Assembly: GCF_902506655.1 (NCBI RefSeq)
Contig: NZ_LR734808.1
Location: 744,001-808,000 of the forward strand
Source: Marinoscillum sp. 108
Lineage (GTDB): Bacteria > Bacteroidota > Bacteroidia > Cytophagales > Cyclobacteriaceae
Length of the DNA stretch: 64,000 nt
Reading direction: 5' to 3'
The position numbers and the translations under genes are program-made. The notes beneath the pieces were generated by a model. That model was not told where the DNA came from. It made no database searches and worked only from the letters and a program-made list of their open reading frames with translations. Position 1 is the stretch's first letter. Each line of letters opens with the position of its first letter. Below are positions 8,272 through 16,489 of the stretch, one piece after another.

Positions 8272-9938
8272 GAAATGTACCCTACTTTCTTTTTATCGCT
8301 CTTTTTGTGGTTGGTTTTAGTCCACTCAGTGCACAGGATATCCCCACCGGGGAGATAGAGGATGCCCAGATCATTATAGAGAAGGACAAGCCCTTGACCT
8401 TACCCAAGGCTGGGAGAAATTATCAGAAAACGGAGGTGTTGCCCATTTCCAGTGATACGGTAACGCTTCGGTTCAACCTCTCGCAGCCTTCATTTAAATT
8501 TTCACCGTTCATCTATCAACTTCAAACCAAACCCTATCAGGTCGGCGCAGAAGCCACTCGCAATCACAATTATGTAAAGGCTGGATTTGGTAACTACCTT
8601 TCACCGTTGTTGGAGGGGTATGTCGGACAGCCGATCGCCCAGGGAAGGGTGGGTGCCTGGGTGAATCATGAGTCCTTTGCAAGGGGACCGGTCAACGATG
8701 AAAAAAGTGCCTACGGACGATCTGACATTCTGCTGAATGCTGTGCTGGAAGGAGGATCAATAGTCTTCGAGCCTACCTTTTTCTATGAACGTGAAGCTTA
8801 CTATTACTATGGATACAAGGAACCTATTTTCCTTTCTCCAGGAGCTTTAGGGCCAATTACTGAGAAAGTATCAGCTAATCATTTCACATTGTCCAATGTT
8901 ATGAAGTCAGCGGAAGAATCTGAACTTCAGTGGGCGGTGAAGCCGGGAGTCAGTTTTACCAACATGGCTACCGGGGGCAATGAGGCTTTCAATAAAGAGT
9001 CCCATTTCGATTTGCAGGGGAGTGTTGATTATGAAATGAGTGCTACTATTCAGGCAGGTGCTCTGTTAGGATACAATTACCTGGCCTATCAGAGTGGAGC
9101 GTTTTCTCAGAAAAGAAACGTCCTTGACATAACCCCATTTGTCCGCTTTCATGAGGAAAAGGTGGAGCTTAAAGCAGGAGTCAAACTGGCAGTGGGAAGT
9201 GATACTGTGAATAGTACAGGAGTATTTGTATATCCCGACGTTTATGCAAAATATCAGCTCAATGATCAGTTGGGAGTATATGCTGAGCTCTCTGGTGGTC
9301 TGAACCCACAGACCCTGAACAATACGAGGTTGACCAATCGATACCTGGAAGATTCCCTGACATTGCTTAATCAAAACCAAAAAATCGCATTGAATGCCGG
9401 ATTGCAGTTCTTGTTTGCTGAGAACCTCATGCTTCAACCTTTTATAGGGTATTCACTCACTCAGAATAAGATGTTGTTGGCGCCATCTGAGGATGATAGT
9501 TCACGCTTCCTTTTGACTTACGATCAGGGAAATTTCGGGCAGGTGGATTTGGGAGTGAAAGTGAAGTATATAACCAATCGCACCACCGTGACGGCTGAAA
9601 TGATCTTGTCCGGGTATCAACCGGATCAGGCTTTGGAGGCCTGGTATCTGCCTGCTACGCAGGTGAATTTGAAGGTAGATCAACAGGTGGGTGAAGCCAT
9701 AAGGCTCCATGCAGGTGTGATTATTTTAGATGGCATCAAAGGGCAAGAAACGAGTGCCACTGGAGTAAATTTTCTCCCGGCGATTGTGGATATAAGCATG
9801 GGCGGAACGTACGCTTTTTCAGAGACATTTTCGGGTTTTCTAGACTTTAAAAACCTTCTGGGAGTGGAGTACGAGCGATACCTCAATTACCCGTCACGTG
9901 GTTTAACGGGTAAATTGGGTTTTATTTATCGTTTTTAA
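8268..9938 (+). CDS. Outer-membrane beta-barrel protein, TonB-dependent-receptor-like
   Basis: 556 residues with a signal peptide (MRNVPYFLFIALFVVGFSPLSA, then QD) followed by alternating amphipathic strands rich in Tyr, Phe and Gly, ending with an aromatic residue (GFIYRF) as barrels do. There is no plug domain or carboxypeptidase-like extension, so it is a barrel-only relative of TonB-dependent receptors rather than a full transporter. It overlaps the preceding TPR gene by four bases and is probably translationally coupled to it. The substrate or role is unknown. Confidence 0.75.
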   Translation: MRNVPYFLFIALFVVGFSPLSAQDIPTGEIEDAQIIIEKDKPLTLPKAGRNYQKTEVLPISSDTVTLRFNLSQPSFKFSPFIYQLQTKPYQVGAEATRNHNYVKAGFGNYLSPLLEGYVGQPIAQGRVGAWVNHESFARGPVNDEKSAYGRSDILLNAVLEGGSIVFEPTFFYEREAYYYYGYKEPIFLSPGALGPITEKVSANHFTLSNVMKSAEESELQWAVKPGVSFTNMATGGNEAFNKESHFDLQGSVDYEMSATIQAGALLGYNYLAYQSGAFSQKRNVLDITPFVRFHEEKVELKAGVKLAVGSDTVNSTGVFVYPDVYAKYQLNDQLGVYAELSGGLNPQTLNNTRLTNRYLEDSLTLLNQNQKIALNAGLQFLFAENLMLQPFIGYSLTQNKMLLAPSEDDSSRFLLTYDQGNFGQVDLGVKVKYITNRTTVTAEMILSGYQPDQALEAWYLPATQVNLKVDQQVGEAIRLHAGVIILDGIKGQETSATGVNFLPAIVDISMGGTYAFSETFSGFLDFKNLLGVEYERYLNYPSRGLTGKLGFIYRF

Positions 9939-9970
9939 GTGACATATTCGCCAAGCAAAAGAAAAACGCA

Positions 9971-10004
9971 TTGTTTTGGAATAATGAAGTTTTTACTATC
10001 TTGG
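9971..10004 (+). promoter_or_regulatory. Candidate Bacteroidota-type promoter for the SPOR-domain gene
   Basis: A TTG at 9971-9973 is followed 23 bases later by TATCTTGG (9997-10004), one mismatch from the TAnnTTTG -7 element used by the Bacteroidota primary sigma factor. It lies 20 bp upstream of the ATG. The call rests on motif match and position only. Confidence 0.35.
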
Positions 10005-10023
10005 TTTTACTAAATCTAATCTA

Positions 10024-11064
10024 ATGGCTGACGACAAAAATAAAAACGAAGATCCGGAGGAAGAAAGAGACGATCAATTCGATGATGATGAGGATTTCGG
10101 GTTACCGGATCTGGAATATGATGAATTGGATGACGATGATGATGATGAGGACCTCTCGGACGAAGAGCAGGAGGATGCGTTGGAGGAAGAGGAGATAGTA
10201 CCCAAGGACGATGAGATTGATCTGAGTGGGGACAATCTGGATGACGTGGAACTCACAGATGCTGACCTTGAAGATTCTGATGAGCCGGAAGATTGGGAAA
10301 AGGAGCTGGAGAAGGAACTCGAGGATGAATTGAAGTCTGATGATGAAACCGGAGGGTTTTATGAGGAAGAGTCCTACGAAGAATTTGAATCACAAGGAGA
10401 ATCACAGGTAGCTTCCTCTGTTTTCGATGATGATAGCAACGATACTGGGTTTGGAGCGACCTCTGAGTATACCGAAGAGACTTACGATACACCAACTTAC
10501 ACCACTTCATCAGGAGTGTCGGACGAGGATCAGGCAGAAAGTAGAGGTAAGTTTGTCAGAACCGTAGTGATAGGCACGTTGCTTTTTGCTGTGGTTGCGG
10601 TAGTACTTTACTTATATAGTGGTAGTGACGATGCCCCTGAAGAGAAAAAAGTAGCCAAAGTAGAGCAGAAGGCTCCCGCCAAAAAGCCAGAGCCTGAAGT
10701 GAAAGAAGTACCTAAAGAGGAAACCCCAGCTAAGGTAGAAGAGAAGAAGCCGGTGGCCAAGCCAAAAGCGCAGAAGCCAAAACCAACTCCTAATACTACA
10801 CCTGCAGGTGAGATCACTAAGTTTGATCAGCCCACAGGCAAAACTTACGTGATTGTAGGTAGCTTCTTCGATGATGATCTGGCGACTGACTATGCCAGTA
10901 AGCTTGCGTCAGAAGGAAAAAGCCCTATGGTAATTCCTCCATTTAATGACTCCCGATTCTACAGGGTGGCCATTGCCGGATTTGATACTTTCAAGGATGC
11001 TCAGCAGAGTCTTGATGGTTACAAATCGGAGTATGGGTCGGACGTCTGGACACTTAGATATTAA
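10024..11064 (+). CDS. SPOR-domain protein with long acidic N-terminus
   Basis: 346 residues. Residues 1-170 are extremely acidic (runs of Asp/Glu such as DDDDDDEDLSDEEQED), with one membrane helix at about 180-200 (VVIGTLLFAVVAVVLYLYSG). A Lys/Pro/Glu-rich linker follows, then a C-terminal SPOR-like domain (YVIVGSFFDDDLATDYASKL, then FYRVAIAGFDTFKDAQQ). SPOR domains bind denuded peptidoglycan at septa, so a cell-division or envelope role at the inner membrane is likely, with the acidic part in the cytoplasm. A strong terminator follows directly. Confidence 0.85.
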   Translation: MADDKNKNEDPEEERDDQFDDDEDFGLPDLEYDELDDDDDDEDLSDEEQEDALEEEEIVPKDDEIDLSGDNLDDVELTDADLEDSDEPEDWEKELEKELEDELKSDDETGGFYEEESYEEFESQGESQVASSVFDDDSNDTGFGATSEYTEETYDTPTYTTSSGVSDEDQAESRGKFVRTVVIGTLLFAVVAVVLYLYSGSDDAPEEKKVAKVEQKAPAKKPEPEVKEVPKEETPAKVEEKKPVAKPKAQKPKPTPNTTPAGEITKFDQPTGKTYVIVGSFFDDDLATDYASKLASEGKSPMVIPPFNDSRFYRVAIAGFDTFKDAQQSLDGYKSEYGSDVWTLRY

Positions 11065-11084
11065 ACAAACTTAGTTGACAATCT

Positions 11085-11130
11085 ATCGTTTAATCCCGCG
11101 TTACCTTCGCGGGATTAAACGATTTTTTTG
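11085..11130 (+). terminator. Rho-independent terminator after the SPOR gene
   Basis: A perfect 16-bp inverted repeat (11085-11100 with 11108-11123, 7-base loop TTACCTT) is followed by a run of seven T. It separates the SPOR gene from the exbB operon. Confidence 0.93.
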
Positions 11131-11153
11131 TTTTATAGACCTTTGATAAAAAT

Positions 11154-11810
11154 ATGCTTCTTCAAATAGAACCTGTTGATGGCCTTGAGACCATTTCTGT
11201 ATTAGAGCTACTGCTCAATGGTGGCTTTATGATGATTCCTATCCTGTTGCTCTGGATTGGGGCCATTTATATTTTTGTCGAACGCCTGTTACTGATTAAG
11301 AATTCTTCCAGGACTCCCGCTGATTTTAAAGACAGAATCCGAAGTATGGTACTTTCCGGAGAAGTAGATGGAGCAAAGCTGCTCTGTGCGCAGACGGATA
11401 CACCCGTGGCCCGAATGATCGAAAAAGGAATCAGTCGGATAGGAAGCCCCCTCAAAAACATTGAAGTGAGCATCGAGAACACTGGTAAAATAGAAATTTA
11501 CCAACTGGAAAAAAACCTTAGTATGCTGGCGACCATCTCGGGTGTAGCGCCTATGATAGGGTTTCTGGGTACTGTTACCGGGATGATACAGGCTTTTATC
11601 GCCATAGCTCAGGAAGAGGGCGCTGTGAGTCCAAAGCTACTGTCGAGTGGAATCTATGAAGCCATGATTACCACAGCCGCTGGCCTTTTTGTGGGGATCC
11701 TGGCTTATCTCGGATACAACTACCTCGTCACCCGGGTACAGAAACTTGTTCATAAGATGGAATATTCGGCCATTGATTTTGTTGACCTACTTCAGGAACC
11801 GCAGAAATGA
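11154..11810 (+). CDS. exbB: MotA/TolQ/ExbB proton-channel family protein
   Basis: 218 residues with three hydrophobic helices, one near residues 23-45 and two in the C-terminal half. The latter carry the family signature (LSMLATISGVAPMIGFLGTV followed by TGMIQAF, then AMITTAAGLFVGILAYLGYN). It is the proton-channel subunit that, with ExbD, energises TonB-dependent outer-membrane transport. It overlaps exbD by four bases and heads an operon that continues through exbD, a TonB-like protein, folC, trmB and an FKBP lipoprotein. Confidence 0.92.
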   Translation: MLLQIEPVDGLETISVLELLLNGGFMMIPILLLWIGAIYIFVERLLLIKNSSRTPADFKDRIRSMVLSGEVDGAKLLCAQTDTPVARMIEKGISRIGSPLKNIEVSIENTGKIEIYQLEKNLSMLATISGVAPMIGFLGTVTGMIQAFIAIAQEEGAVSPKLLSSGIYEAMITTAAGLFVGILAYLGYNYLVTRVQKLVHKMEYSAIDFVDLLQEPQK

Positions 11811-12196
11811 ACCTCAATTCAAAACATAAAGTAGAAGCAGCCTTCAGTATGTCGTCAATGACAGATATTATTTTTCTGTTGTTGATCTTCTTTATGCTTA
11901 CGGCTTCCTTCATTACTCCGTCGGGGCTCCCGGTGAACGTGCCCTCCAGCCGGAGTTCAGAGATCGTGATGCAAAAGGTAGGAGTGACCATTACCGAAGA
12001 TCTGCAGTACTATGTGAATGATCGTAAAGTCAGCATCAATCAACTGGAAGCGGTATTGCGTGATGCCTTTGCAGGAAAAGAGGGCGTGGTGGTGCTCCAC
12101 TGTGATAAGTCAGTTCCCGTGGAGTATGTGGTGCAGGTGGCCGGGATTGCCACCGCTCTGGAGGCCAGAGTGTCGATAGCTACCAAACCGGAATAG
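11807..12196 (+). CDS. exbD: ExbD/TolR-family biopolymer transport protein
   Basis: 129 residues. One N-terminal membrane helix (about 20-38, DIIFLLLIFFMLTASFI) carries the conserved aspartate D20 needed for proton use. A small periplasmic domain ends with VEYVVQVAGIATALEARVSI. It is the partner of the upstream ExbB (overlap ATGA), and its stop touches the start of the TonB-like gene. Confidence 0.92.
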   Translation: MNLNSKHKVEAAFSMSSMTDIIFLLLIFFMLTASFITPSGLPVNVPSSRSSEIVMQKVGVTITEDLQYYVNDRKVSINQLEAVLRDAFAGKEGVVVLHCDKSVPVEYVVQVAGIATALEARVSIATKPE

Positions 12197-12198
12197 TG

Positions 12199-13074
12199 AT
12201 GGGCGACGAGAAAGAGAAAAAATACAGGAAAATCGGATGGTTCACCTCCATATTGGTTCAGGTGATCATGTTGATACTTTTTTACTTTCTCATAGCCTGG
12301 AAGGAGCCCTTTCCCCCGATTCCATCTTACGGCATTGAATTGAGCTTTGGTATTGAGGATGCTGGCTCCGGAGAGAAGCCGCTGAGTAATCCGACACCCA
12401 CAGAAGAGCCTGAAGAAGAGATGGAAGAGGTAAGTGCGGATGAGTCAGTAAATCAGCCTTTGGAGGAAACAGCAGAATTTGAGGATGAAGTACTTGAAGA
12501 AATCACTGAACCCACTGAAGCTCCTTTGGTAGAAACCCCATCACCGGATGTGGTAGAGAAGAAGACCGAAACTCCCAAAGTAGAAAAGCCAAAAGAAGAG
12601 GTGAAAGAGGTGAAACCAGCTAAAACTCAACCCAAGGAAGCTGAAAAGGTCACCAAAGAAACCTTGAATCCGGCGGCTACCATGCCTAAAACGGAAGGTG
12701 ATCCCAATAGCACAAAAGGGGAACAGAAGGAAAAAGGAGCTGAGGGTAAAGAGGAAGGTAGCATTGACGGGCGTGCCCTGATGGGCGAGCAGGGATCTTC
12801 AGATGGTGCCAGTCTGCAGATGGCAGGGTGGGTTTGGGATGTCAAACCCAACCCCAAGGATGCCTCTTCCGAATCGGGAAAGATCGTCTACCGAATCAAA
12901 GTGGACAGCGATGGTTACCTGACAGGTATTGAGCTGGTGTCCAGTACGGTTTCACCCGTGGTGGAGCGCTATTATCGACAGTCCGTTGAGCGCCTGTCTT
13001 TTACCAAGACCAATGATTACTCCCCGGCACCCATTTCATCAGGTACCATTACCTTCATTATCCGTTCAAAATAA
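12199..13074 (+). CDS. TonB-like energy transducer
   Basis: About 291 residues from the ATG at 12199 (a GTG at 12196 is in frame directly before it). The N-terminal membrane helix (TSILVQVIMLILFYFLIAW) is followed by a long Pro/Glu/Lys-rich periplasmic spacer (residues 55-170) and a C-terminal domain with GKIVYRIKVDSDGYLTGIEL, resembling TonB-type C-termini. Position after exbB-exbD supports the assignment. A TolA-like role is the alternative. Confidence 0.78.
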   Translation: MGDEKEKKYRKIGWFTSILVQVIMLILFYFLIAWKEPFPPIPSYGIELSFGIEDAGSGEKPLSNPTPTEEPEEEMEEVSADESVNQPLEETAEFEDEVLEEITEPTEAPLVETPSPDVVEKKTETPKVEKPKEEVKEVKPAKTQPKEAEKVTKETLNPAATMPKTEGDPNSTKGEQKEKGAEGKEEGSIDGRALMGEQGSSDGASLQMAGWVWDVKPNPKDASSESGKIVYRIKVDSDGYLTGIELVSSTVSPVVERYYRQSVERLSFTKTNDYSPAPISSGTITFIIRSK

Positions 13075-14360
13075 TGAATTATCAGCAGGCTTTGACGTAT
13101 TTATACGAGCGGCTTCCTATGTTCCAGCGCGTAGGGGCGGTTGCTTTTAAGAAGGACCTTGGAAACACCAGGCGTCTCCTGGAGGCCTTAGGCGACCCTC
13201 AGAATAGTTTCAAATCTGTTCACATTGCGGGCACCAACGGCAAAGGATCTTCGGCACATGCGTTGGCCAGTATTCTTCAGAGCGCTGGCTACAAAACAGG
13301 ACTCTATACCTCTCCACACCTCAAGGAATTCACGGAACGCATTCGGATAAATGGCACCGAAGTGAGTCCGGAATTTGTTGGGCAATTTGTCACAGAACAT
13401 CAGGGCTTGATAGAAGCTATTAATCCTTCTTTTTTCGAAGTGACTGTAGCGATGGCCTTCCAATATTTTGCAAGTGAAGCGGTGGATATCGCGATTATCG
13501 AAACGGGCTTGGGCGGCAGGCTTGATAGTACCAACGTTATTGATCCGTTGGTGAGCCTCATCACCATGATAGGCTATGATCATGCCGACCTGCTGGGCAA
13601 TACCCTTCCGGCCATCGCTGGAGAAAAGGCTGGAATCATCAAACCCGGTCGGCCCGTGGTGATAGGAGCAGACCAACCTGACCTGCTACCGGTCTTCGAA
13701 GCAAAAGCTCGGGAAGTGGGTGCTCCATTGAAAATCATGCGGAAAATGAGGGTTGTTACGGGTGAACAAGGCGTTTTTCATCAGGATTTTGAGGTATTGG
13801 AAACCAATAAGCCTCCTATGACCTTGAGGACAGACATTACGGCCAACTATTTTTTAAAAAATATCCCTGGAATATGGGGTGTGATCAGTGAGTTGAAAGG
13901 CCAGGGGTTCGACATAGATGTAGAGGCCATTCGATCAGGATTTGCGAACATCAAAACTCAAACCGGCCTCAAAGGTCGATGGCAAATGATCAGGCAAAAA
14001 CCATTAGTTGTGGCAGATGTGAGTCACAATGAACCGGGTATGGCCCAACTCCTGGATCAGGTCTCATTGGTGCCCCGTAAGCGGTTACACTTGATCATTG
14101 GGATGGTAAGGGATAAGGATATTTCAGGTGTTTTGAATCTGTTGCCAAAAGAGGCCACCTACTATTTCACACAGTCGTCGGTACCCCGTTCTCTTCCTGC
14201 CTCTGACCTTCGCATGCAGGCAGAAGCGATGGGACTCCCTGGCAAAAGTTTCGATAATGTCAATGAAGCTTTGAAAGAAGCAGAAAAGAATGCCCATTCC
14301 GATGACTTCATTCTCATCTGTGGTAGTACTTTTGTGGTCGCGGAAATTGACCATTTGTGA
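13074..14360 (+). CDS. folC: Bifunctional folylpolyglutamate synthase/dihydrofolate synthase
   Basis: 428 residues, the usual FolC length. The Mur-ligase-type P-loop is at residues 53-59 (GTNGKGS). Other conserved parts are YTSPHLKEFTERIRINGTE, ETGLGGRLDSTN, GYDHADLLGNTLPAIAGEKA and DVSHNEPGM. The enzyme adds glutamate to dihydropteroate and folates in the cytoplasm. It starts on the last base of the TonB-like gene stop and overlaps trmB by four bases (GTGA). Confidence 0.93.
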   Translation: MNYQQALTYLYERLPMFQRVGAVAFKKDLGNTRRLLEALGDPQNSFKSVHIAGTNGKGSSAHALASILQSAGYKTGLYTSPHLKEFTERIRINGTEVSPEFVGQFVTEHQGLIEAINPSFFEVTVAMAFQYFASEAVDIAIIETGLGGRLDSTNVIDPLVSLITMIGYDHADLLGNTLPAIAGEKAGIIKPGRPVVIGADQPDLLPVFEAKAREVGAPLKIMRKMRVVTGEQGVFHQDFEVLETNKPPMTLRTDITANYFLKNIPGIWGVISELKGQGFDIDVEAIRSGFANIKTQTGLKGRWQMIRQKPLVVADVSHNEPGMAQLLDQVSLVPRKRLHLIIGMVRDKDISGVLNLLPKEATYYFTQSSVPRSLPASDLRMQAEAMGLPGKSFDNVNEALKEAEKNAHSDDFILICGSTFVVAEIDHL

Positions 14361-15019
14361 GAAAGAAACTAGTACGATTTGCAGAAAATGCCCTGCGAGA
14401 TAACATCATCGAACCAGGGAAGCCACTTTTTGATGAAATAAAAGGAAACTGGCACCAACTATATTTCAAAAACGATTGTCCTATCACCGTTGAACTTGGC
14501 TGTGGAGATGGTGAATACACGGTGGGGTTGGCTGGTGTGCAACCTGAAAGAAATTTCATTGGGGTGGACATCAAAGGGGATAGATTGCATCAGGGTAGCA
14601 CCATAGCCATTGAAAAGGGCCTAAACCAGGTCGGCTTTCTGAGAAGTCAGATCCATATGTTGGACAAGTTTTTTGGTGAAGGAGAGGTGGATGAGTTTTG
14701 GCTTACATTTCCCGATCCCAGGCCGAAAAAAGGGGACGCGAAGAGGAGACTGACCAACCCGCGATTCCTACAGATGTACCAGCAGATCTGTAAGCCAAAT
14801 GGATGGTTTAAGTTTAAAACCGACAGCACTTCACTTTTTGAATATACCCTTGAGGTGCTGGAGCAGGAATTTAAAGTTGAAAACCTGGAATACACCCGGG
14901 ATTTGTATAAGTCCGATCTGATGGCAGATCATCATGGCATAAAAACCAAGTATGAGCGCATCTGGACGGAAAGGGGTGAAGATATAAAGTATTTAAAATT
15001 TCGATTCAAAAGTAAATGA
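14357..15019 (+). CDS. trmB: tRNA (guanine(46)-N7)-methyltransferase
   Basis: 220 residues with a GTG start inside the folC stop. The S-adenosylmethionine-binding loop VELGCGDGEYTVGLA and the TrmB signature FWLTFPDPRPKKGDAKRRL are clear. It methylates G46 in the variable loop of tRNAs. It overlaps the FKBP lipoprotein gene downstream by four bases, within the exbB-headed operon. Confidence 0.93.
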   Translation: MRKKLVRFAENALRDNIIEPGKPLFDEIKGNWHQLYFKNDCPITVELGCGDGEYTVGLAGVQPERNFIGVDIKGDRLHQGSTIAIEKGLNQVGFLRSQIHMLDKFFGEGEVDEFWLTFPDPRPKKGDAKRRLTNPRFLQMYQQICKPNGWFKFKTDSTSLFEYTLEVLEQEFKVENLEYTRDLYKSDLMADHHGIKTKYERIWTERGEDIKYLKFRFKSK

Positions 15020-15912
15020 CTCTATCAAGATTAAAACCTGTTCTTTTAGGACTCAGTATCATTCTACTGGCCTTTACTACTTCTTGTTTGAAATCCGACG
15101 ATGTGTTTGACAGTGCTGCTCAATACACAAAGGATCAGGAAATCATCAGCCAGTACATTGCTGACAATGGGCTTACCGTTCAAACGGACACCAGTGGTCA
15201 TGGACTCAAGTATACCATGGTCAAAGAGGGAACTGGAGATTCTCCTAAACTTAATGATATTTTGTTTTTGAATTATAAAGGAACGCTCCTGTCAAATGGA
15301 AAGGTATTTGACGAGCAGGACAGTGCCTTCTTGCAGCTGAGTCCAAACCTTATTGGAGGCTGGCAGGTGTTGGTGCCTTACCTGAAAGAAGGGGGGGGAA
15401 TGACCATGTATCTGCCGTCCTTTTATGGATATGGTCATTATGGAAGTGGAGATGGCTCCATTCCAGCTGATGCGATATTGATCTTCAATATAGAATTGCA
15501 CGGAATATTTACGCAGTTTGAATTTGAACAATATCAGATAGAGCGCTACCTAGAAAACAATGACCTTACTGCCATGACCGATACTGTCAAAGGACTGAAA
15601 TATATTATCACCAAGGAAGGCACTGGCGACCATCCGGTACCTTCTGACAAAATCAAGGTGGACTATTCAGGAAGACTATTGGCCAATGATGAGGAATTTG
15701 AAAAGAATGAAAACATTGAATACACGCTTTCATCTTTGATTGAAGGTTGGGAAATATTGATGCCATATGTCAAAGAAGGGGGCTCAATCACCATGTTCAT
15801 ACCTTCAAAATATGCTTATGGAACGAATAGCGTTGTAAGAAATGGTGTTGTAAAGATTCCTCCTAACTCAACACTTATATTCGAGGTGACACTGAATAGA
15901 ATCGTGGATTAA
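15016..15912 (+). CDS. Lipoprotein with two FKBP-type peptidyl-prolyl isomerase domains
   Basis: 298 residues. A lipoprotein signal peptide (LAFTTSCLKSDD, with the Cys as lipidation site) is followed by two FKBP-like domains: residues 60-165 (LNYKGTLLSNGKVFD, GWQVLVPYLKEGG, MYLPSFYGYGHYG) and 185-298 (VDYSGRLLANDEEFE, GWEILMPYVKEGG, MFIPSKYAYG). It probably assists folding of envelope proteins. Its stop is one base from the stop of the convergent Lrp-like gene, so the two transcripts meet tail to tail. A related two-domain lipoprotein lies at 28990. Confidence 0.87.
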   Translation: MTLSRLKPVLLGLSIILLAFTTSCLKSDDVFDSAAQYTKDQEIISQYIADNGLTVQTDTSGHGLKYTMVKEGTGDSPKLNDILFLNYKGTLLSNGKVFDEQDSAFLQLSPNLIGGWQVLVPYLKEGGGMTMYLPSFYGYGHYGSGDGSIPADAILIFNIELHGIFTQFEFEQYQIERYLENNDLTAMTDTVKGLKYIITKEGTGDHPVPSDKIKVDYSGRLLANDEEFEKNENIEYTLSSLIEGWEILMPYVKEGGSITMFIPSKYAYGTNSVVRNGVVKIPPNSTLIFEVTLNRIVD

Positions 15913-15913
15913 A

Positions 15914-16375
15914 TCATGTGAGAACCAATGGTATGGCGGTGGATTTTTGTACCTCGGTCATCACAAAAGAACTATTCACATTGGCGATATTTTCCATGGA
16001 GGCCAACTGGTCGATAACCACCGCCTGGTAGGCCTTCATGTCTTCTATGACAATCTTCAATAGGTAGTCAAACTGCCCTGCAATGTGGTAGCACTCCACC
16101 ACAGCAGCTATTTTGGTGATCTCCAGCTCAAACTTCTTGATATAAGTTTTGCTATGCTCTTTAAGGGAAATGCTGGTAAATGCCACCAGTGACTTATTGA
16201 GCTTGTCGGGATCCAGAATCGCCACATAGTGTTTGATATACCCATCTCTTTCGAGGCGTTTCACACGCTCATACACCGGTGTAATGGTGAGATTCAGCTC
16301 CGCAGCAATTTGTTTATGCGTGAGTCGACCATCCTGCTGGAGTAAGTCCAATATTTTGAAATCCGTGGTGTCCAT
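15914..16375 (-). CDS. Lrp/AsnC-family transcriptional regulator
   Basis: 153 residues from the ATG at 16375; an upstream ATG at 16414 would add 13 residues that the family lacks. The N-terminal winged HTH is clear (MDTTDFKILDLLQQDGRLTH, then IAAELNLTITPVYERVKRLE), followed by a RAM/AsnC ligand-binding domain (YHIAGQFDYLLKIV). It is divergent from the PLP enzyme at 16490, with 114 bp between starts. That suggests it senses an amino acid and controls the neighbouring methionine/cysteine-type enzyme and itself. Confidence 0.92.
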   Translation of the reverse strand: MDTTDFKILDLLQQDGRLTHKQIAAELNLTITPVYERVKRLERDGYIKHYVAILDPDKLNKSLVAFTSISLKEHSKTYIKKFELEITKIAAVVECYHIAGQFDYLLKIVIEDMKAYQAVVIDQLASMENIANVNSSFVMTEVQKSTAIPLVLT

Positions 16376-16421
16376 TTGCCAGATATTTTTTCTGCTTTCC
16401 TTCCTTGAAAGCACTATTCTA

Positions 16422-16434
16422 AGAAATTATTTCT
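16422..16434. promoter_or_regulatory. Candidate operator in the Lrp / PLP-enzyme divergent region
   Basis: AGAAATTATTTCT is a 13-base perfect palindrome about an unpaired T, placed between the two divergent starts in AT-rich DNA. Lrp-type regulators bind AT-rich dyads of this size, so it is a reasonable binding-site candidate. The inference rests on symmetry and location. Confidence 0.3.
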
Positions 16435-16489
16435 ATAAAATGTGAGAATTTAGATTTATTAACTGATATTATTCAGATATCCAGAAGTA

